64,000 nucleotides of DNA from Dolomedes plantarius. Taxonomy: Eukaryota > Arthropoda > Arachnida > Araneae > Dolomedidae. Below the pieces are notes generated by a model. That model searched no databases. It was not told the origin of the DNA and saw only the letters and a program-made list of their open reading frames with translations. Position numbers and translations under genes: made by a program. The stretch is from positions 12,595,966 to 12,659,965 of the forward strand of contig OU015490.1 in NCBI GenBank assembly GCA_907164885.2, read 5' to 3'. Each line of letters starts with the position of its first letter. The first letter of the stretch is position 1. Below are positions 59,753 through 64,000 of the stretch, one piece after another.

Positions 59753-60673
59753 TTGAAAATGACTCTTAATACGGAAAATTCAGGAACATCAAACCCTAAT
59801 GATAAACAAATACCTAATTTTGGAGAATTTATTCCCATGATCCCGATTTTTTCGGCAGACAATCCAAACATCTCAGTGCATGATTTTTTCGATCACATTG
59901 AAATGGTAGCAAAAATTGCCAACTGGTCAAATGACCATAAATTATTTGTGGCTAAATTAAGATTAACAGGTGGGGCTAACAAATTTTTATCTTCTCAACC
60001 ACAAATCAAAAGCGAAACAGATTTTGAGAGATTTAAAAAAGAACTGATAGATAGATTCACCAACTGCGATTTTAAAGATAATTGTCTTTTAAAGTTCACA
60101 ACAGCTTGTCAGGGATCTAGTGAATCCACCAGGGCTTACTTAACTAGAATAAGGGGCCTGTCTTACCAATGTTTTCCTAAAGAGGAAAGTACTAGGCAAA
60201 AGATGCTACTCACTCAGGCATTAGCTGGAATGAGAGCATCAGTCAGGAGATTTGTAATGTCCCAACCACATGAGAGTTTTGATAATTTGTGGCAATTAGC
60301 CCTTAAAGAAGAAGAGTGTGCAGCATTAGAAGCCTCTTCAGCCCAAGTTAACCTTACTATACCGAACACATCATCAAATTTAGAAACAGAATTAACACAA
60401 ATTAAACAACTGATTCAAAATTTAGCACTTGAGAATGACCGTAAGGTAGCAGAACTGTCGGATGAAGTAAAAAAGTTAAGAGGGGAAAATCACACACGTC
60501 CTACTCCACCAACACATGATAGGCGCCCAAATTATAGAGATGTGGTTTGTTTTAATTGTGGGATAAGGGGTCATATAAGCAGACTTTGCAGGCAGCCAAG
60601 ACGTTTTAATCCAGGTCCAAACTATCATGGTTTCCCAAGCCAGAGATTTAACAATCAGGGTAATTTAAACTAA
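59753..60673 (+). CDS. Ty3/gypsy gag
   Basis: An intact 306-residue capsid/nucleocapsid precursor starting at ATG 59753, the first ATG of the long frame, about 250 bp after the primer site. Residues 25-190 form the helical retrotransposon-gag domain (FFDHIEMVAKIANWSND, FKKELIDRFTNCD, QPHESFDNLWQLALKEEE). A coiled-coil-like stretch at about 205-245 (LETELTQIKQLIQNLALEN) follows, then one zinc knuckle CFNCGIRGHISRLC at residues 266-279. It binds element RNA and assembles the cytoplasmic particle. It ends in TAA at 60671-60673, directly after a slippery heptamer, and overlaps the pol frame by 10 bases in the -1 register. No lesions are seen, so the element may be recently active. Confidence 0.92.
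   Translation: MKMTLNTENSGTSNPNDKQIPNFGEFIPMIPIFSADNPNISVHDFFDHIEMVAKIANWSNDHKLFVAKLRLTGGANKFLSSQPQIKSETDFERFKKELIDRFTNCDFKDNCLLKFTTACQGSSESTRAYLTRIRGLSYQCFPKEESTRQKMLLTQALAGMRASVRRFVMSQPHESFDNLWQLALKEEECAALEASSAQVNLTIPNTSSNLETELTQIKQLIQNLALENDRKVAELSDEVKKLRGENHTRPTPPTHDRRPNYRDVVCFNCGIRGHISRLCRQPRRFNPGPNYHGFPSQRFNNQGNLN
60664..60670 (+). promoter_or_regulatory. -1 programmed frameshift site T TTA AAC
   Basis: In gag phasing the bases read AAT TTA AAC TAA, so the heptamer T-TTA-AAC has the X-XXY-YYZ form with the gag stop immediately after it. The pol frame has its last upstream stop at 60661-60663 and is open from 60664. A possible downstream stem pairs AGGGG (60678-60682) with CCCCT (60715-60719), leaving a 32-base loop; a pseudoknot was not worked out. 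Confidence 0.8.
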
Positions 60674-63600
60674 TTCAGGGGCAGAGCAGGCAAACACCAC
60701 TGACTTTGAGTAAACCCCTTGAGTGTGTAAGGATAGATTCTGTATTTAATGTTAATAATTCACTTCCTATTATTGTAGTTTATATTCATGATATCAGAGT
60801 TAAGTGTTTAATAGATACTGGGGCGTCTGTGAATTTGATAAACAATATGGTTATAGATAAATGTGCAAAGAAAGGTTACGATACTAAACAGTCAGATTGT
60901 GCTTTGAGAGTTTTAGGGATTACCAACGATCAATTAATTATTACCAAAAAGGTTAATCTCACCCTAACGTTTCAGAGAGAGAAAATTAATGTTCAGTTTT
61001 ATGTAGACACCAACAACTCTAAATTAGATTATGATGCTATTTTAGGGTTACAGTTTTTTATTCAGAATAATGTGAAAATTGATTGTAAACAAATGAATAT
61101 CCAAAATAATAAATTCCATATAGATTGGTTAAATGTAAAAGATAGAAGCAGAGTAAATGTAAATGATAATTATGAATGCAATTTGATTAATGATAGTACT
61201 AAGCAAAAAGTGAATAAATTTCAAGGTCATTCTAACAGTCAACATCATGCATCTAACACTAATTTCCAGAGAAATAACAACCAAACCAAATCTAAGCCTT
61301 ATAAAAGTAATCGGAGAGATACCAATGCTACTCAACTTAACCAAAATATAAACAATCATAATTCAGATAGTCACAATTTAACCGTTACTAATTCTCCCTG
61401 TAAAAAACAACCCAAACTAAAGAAAAGTCATATTGAGAACAATCCAGAAGTACAAACCATAAATAAAGATCTTAAAATTGTAGAAATTACAGATAAATCT
61501 GGTAATAATAATCATAATAGACTTCAAAAGATAAAAAGTACAGATAAAAGTAATTGTAACACTTCTAGTGATATTAAAGTAACTAATGTACCTAAGAATA
61601 ATGTTATAGGTAAGGATATGAATAATATTCAGTATGATCACATGCAGTTTCATGATAATAGTGTGATAGGGCGAACATTAATTAAGCATATTATACCTCC
61701 TAGGTCAGAACTTTTAGTATGGGTGCATACAGGCAACAAAATGTTAGATTCAAATACTGTCTTAATTCAACCATCAAAACACTCTCTAGCCAATCCATGG
61801 GTAGTTTCCAATTCAGTAAATGATAATAATAATGGGAATAAATATTTAGTTAAAGTAGCAAATTTTTCAGATGAGGATTTACATGTAAACAAAAATACAA
61901 GATTAGTAAGTGTAGAGCCAATCGTAGTGACTAAAGTAGAAAATGCAGAAGTTAATGTGATAGGAGAAAAATCAATAGATGAAGATCTTGAATTATTTGG
62001 AGGACAATTTGATTTGGCACATATACAAGATGAGGAGCAGAAATCTAAGCTGTTAGCTCTTTTACATAAACATTCGGATGTATTTGCAGATTCAGTGCAG
62101 AAATTGACTGGCTGCAACACTGTTTCCCATAGAATTTATTTATCTGATGAAGTACCAATTAGGCAAAAACCATACAGGACTCCTCATGCATTGAAAGATG
62201 AATTAAAGACTCAAATCAATCAATTATTAGATTCAGGGATAATTTCTGTCAGTGATTCACCCTATGCTTCTCCAATTATTTTAGTCAAAAAGAAAAACAA
62301 TTCTTACCGGTTAGTTTGTGATTATAGAAAGTTAAATGTGAAAACCCAACCTCTTCCATTTCCCTTGCCATTAATTACTGATTTATTAGATTCATTACAT
62401 GGGGCTAAATTTTATTCATCTCTCGATTTGTGTTCAGGCTATTGGCAGATGAACTTAAATCCTGCAGACAGACACAAGACTGCTTTCTGCACTGACTTTG
62501 GTTTATATCAGTGGAATAGGTTACCACAAGGGTTAAAGAATGCTGCCTCCTCTTTCCAAAGATTACTAGAAATGGTTTTAGCAGGTTTAAAAGAGTGGAA
62601 TATTAATACTTATTTGGATGATTTAATAATAGCTTCAGAAACTTTTGACGAACATTTAGAGAAATTAGATATGGTTTTTAAACGTCTAAGTAAACATAAT
62701 TTAAAAGTTAATCCAGCAAAATGTCAATTAGTCAGGGATAAAATTGTATATTTAGGTTTCCAGGTAGTAGATGGCAAAGTTCTCCCAGATTCACGTAATG
62801 TGGAGGCTGTGAGGAATTTTCCTATACCCAAGAATAAAAAACAAGTTAGATCATTTTTAGGTCTTTGCAACTTCTATCGAAAATTTATCAAAAATTTTGC
62901 TCATATTGCCATACCATTAACAAATTTAACTAAACAGAAAGTCACGTTTGAATGGGGAGATGTAGCTGATGTAGCATTTAATGAACTTAAAGAAAATTTA
63001 GTATCTTATCCTTGTTTAATGTTACCAAATGTAAAAGACAATTTTATTTTGAATACTGATGCTTCGGGTTATGCGATTGGTGCTGTTCTTAGTCAAAAGG
63101 GAGAGGATGGTATGAATCACCCAGTGGCTTATGCGAGTAGACGACTTAATGATGCTGAAACAAGGTATAGTGTATTTGAGAGGGAAACGTTAGCAGTAGT
63201 TTGGGCTATTAATTATTTCAGACAGTACTTATATGGCAGAAAATTTAAATTGTTTTGTGATCAAAAAGCTCTCTCTTATGCACTCAAACTCAAAGACAGC
63301 GGTCGGGTTGCTAGATGGGTGTTAGCTCTTCAGAATTATGATTTTGATATTGAACATGTACCAGGGAAGAGCAATGTACCAGCTGATGTTTTGTCGAGGT
63401 TAGTTAACGTAGCTACAGTTCAAGAAGTTGACACTAAAATTAACCCTTTTCCTCATAATAGACTTAAATTAATGCAGCAGACAGATGGTAAATGTAAAAA
63501 CTTAATTGATCAATTAAAGACTGTCTCAGAATTAAATATTAAGGGTAATACTTACTTTTTAAGAGATGATATTTTATATTGCATTCCAAAATATAATAAG

Positions 63601-64000
63601 TCTAAATTTAACATTGAAAAATTATTTGTTCCAAAAACTTTAATATCAGAGGTACTTGCTCTTGCCCACAATTCCATAACTTCAGCACATCCAGGTCTTA
63701 AGAGAACGTTATATCGAGTGAGACAAAATTATTATTGGCCAGGGATGTATGCACATATCAGTAATTATGTTTTATCCTGTGTATCGTGTCTTGAAAGGAG
63801 AGGTTTTAAAACCAAACAAAAAGCTCCATTACAAAGAATTCAAATAACTAGTAGACCTTTTGAAAGAATAGGTATGGATGCTGTTGGTCCTCTACCGATC
63901 ACTGAAGCAGGGAACAAATACATTCTGGTCATTAGCGACTATTTTACTAGATGGGTTGAGGCTTACCCAGTAACTGACATTAAGACTGAAACAGTAACAT
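60664..64000 (+). CDS. Ty3/gypsy pol (protease, RT, RNase H, integrase), continues past the window
   Basis: One uninterrupted frame of more than 1110 codons, -1 relative to gag, entered by frameshifting. The aspartic protease motif LIDTGASVNLI has its Asp at residue 51. A roughly 400-residue, Asn/Lys-rich spacer follows before RT, unusually long. RT spans about 490-700: VCDYRKLNVKTQPLPFPLP, SLDLCSGYWQMNL, WNRLPQGLKNAASSFQR and YLDDLIIAS (650-658). RNase H starts NTDASGYAIGAVL (about 797) and includes YSVFERETLAVV. The integrase zinc motif (H near 1002, HPGLKRTLYRVRQNYYWPGM, then CVSCL) and catalytic Asp in MDAVGPLP (1072) lie before the edge; the second Asp and Glu are outside. Polyprotein cleavage and particle-borne reverse transcription are the family roles. 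Confidence 0.93.

Overview
This is AT-rich eukaryotic nuclear DNA built almost entirely of transposable elements (TEs). The families present (Tc1 elements with long terminal repeats, mariner, piggyBac, hAT, Helitron, I/Jockey-type LINE, BEL/Pao, Ty1/copia, Ty3/gypsy and tRNA-derived SINEs) and the tRNA-iMet-type copia primer site point to an arthropod, possibly an arachnid. That host assignment is inference. I see no bacterial gene, rRNA, genuine tRNA gene or CRISPR array. Only one stretch looks like host coding sequence: a spliced, Asp/Ser-rich exon at 39060-39677 (minus strand). One CpG-rich block at about 24480-24953 could be a host promoter or island.

Layout. 0-8.6 kb: a MITE, a decayed mariner carrying a 65-bp tandem array, a SINE with target duplications, a solo LTR (4871-6288) and a second MITE copy. 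8.6-14.8 kb: a Tc1-like element with 220-bp terminal repeats, a decayed piggyBac transposase, and a second Tc1-like element beside it. 16.9-25.2 kb: a SINE with a perfect 13-bp target duplication, a mariner-derived foldback palindrome, the CpG-rich block and a TTAA-flanked piggyBac MITE. 27.4-31.5 kb: a decayed gene of an unnamed TE-associated family, then a broken BEL/Pao element. 31.5-37.6 kb: a minus-strand LINE split by a TTAA-flanked piggyBac deletion derivative, which itself holds an internally deleted LTR retrotransposon (three nested levels).

39.0-47.6 kb: the candidate host exon, then a complete 7.2-kb Ty1/copia element with near-identical 515-bp LTRs, ATATA target duplications and a nested hAT MITE. 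50.2-51.6 kb: a second solo LTR flanked by TTCAT. 53.0-55.0 kb: a compact non-autonomous LTR element with a tRNA-Lys-type primer site. 55.5-58.2 kb: Helitron pieces and a SINE. 58.4-64.0 kb: a Ty3/gypsy element running off the window, with intact gag, an uninterrupted pol frame and a canonical T TTA AAC -1 frameshift site directly before the gag stop.

The genes do not form a pathway; their relations are nesting and parasitism. Autonomous elements (gypsy, possibly copia) would supply enzymes for the LTR derivatives, and the MITEs, foldback element and piggyBac deletion derivative would need transposase from elsewhere. Solo LTRs at 4.9 and 50.2 kb and the LTR element at 33.8 kb share termini, an AATAAA context and length class, so they look like one lineage that has repeatedly inserted and recombined here.
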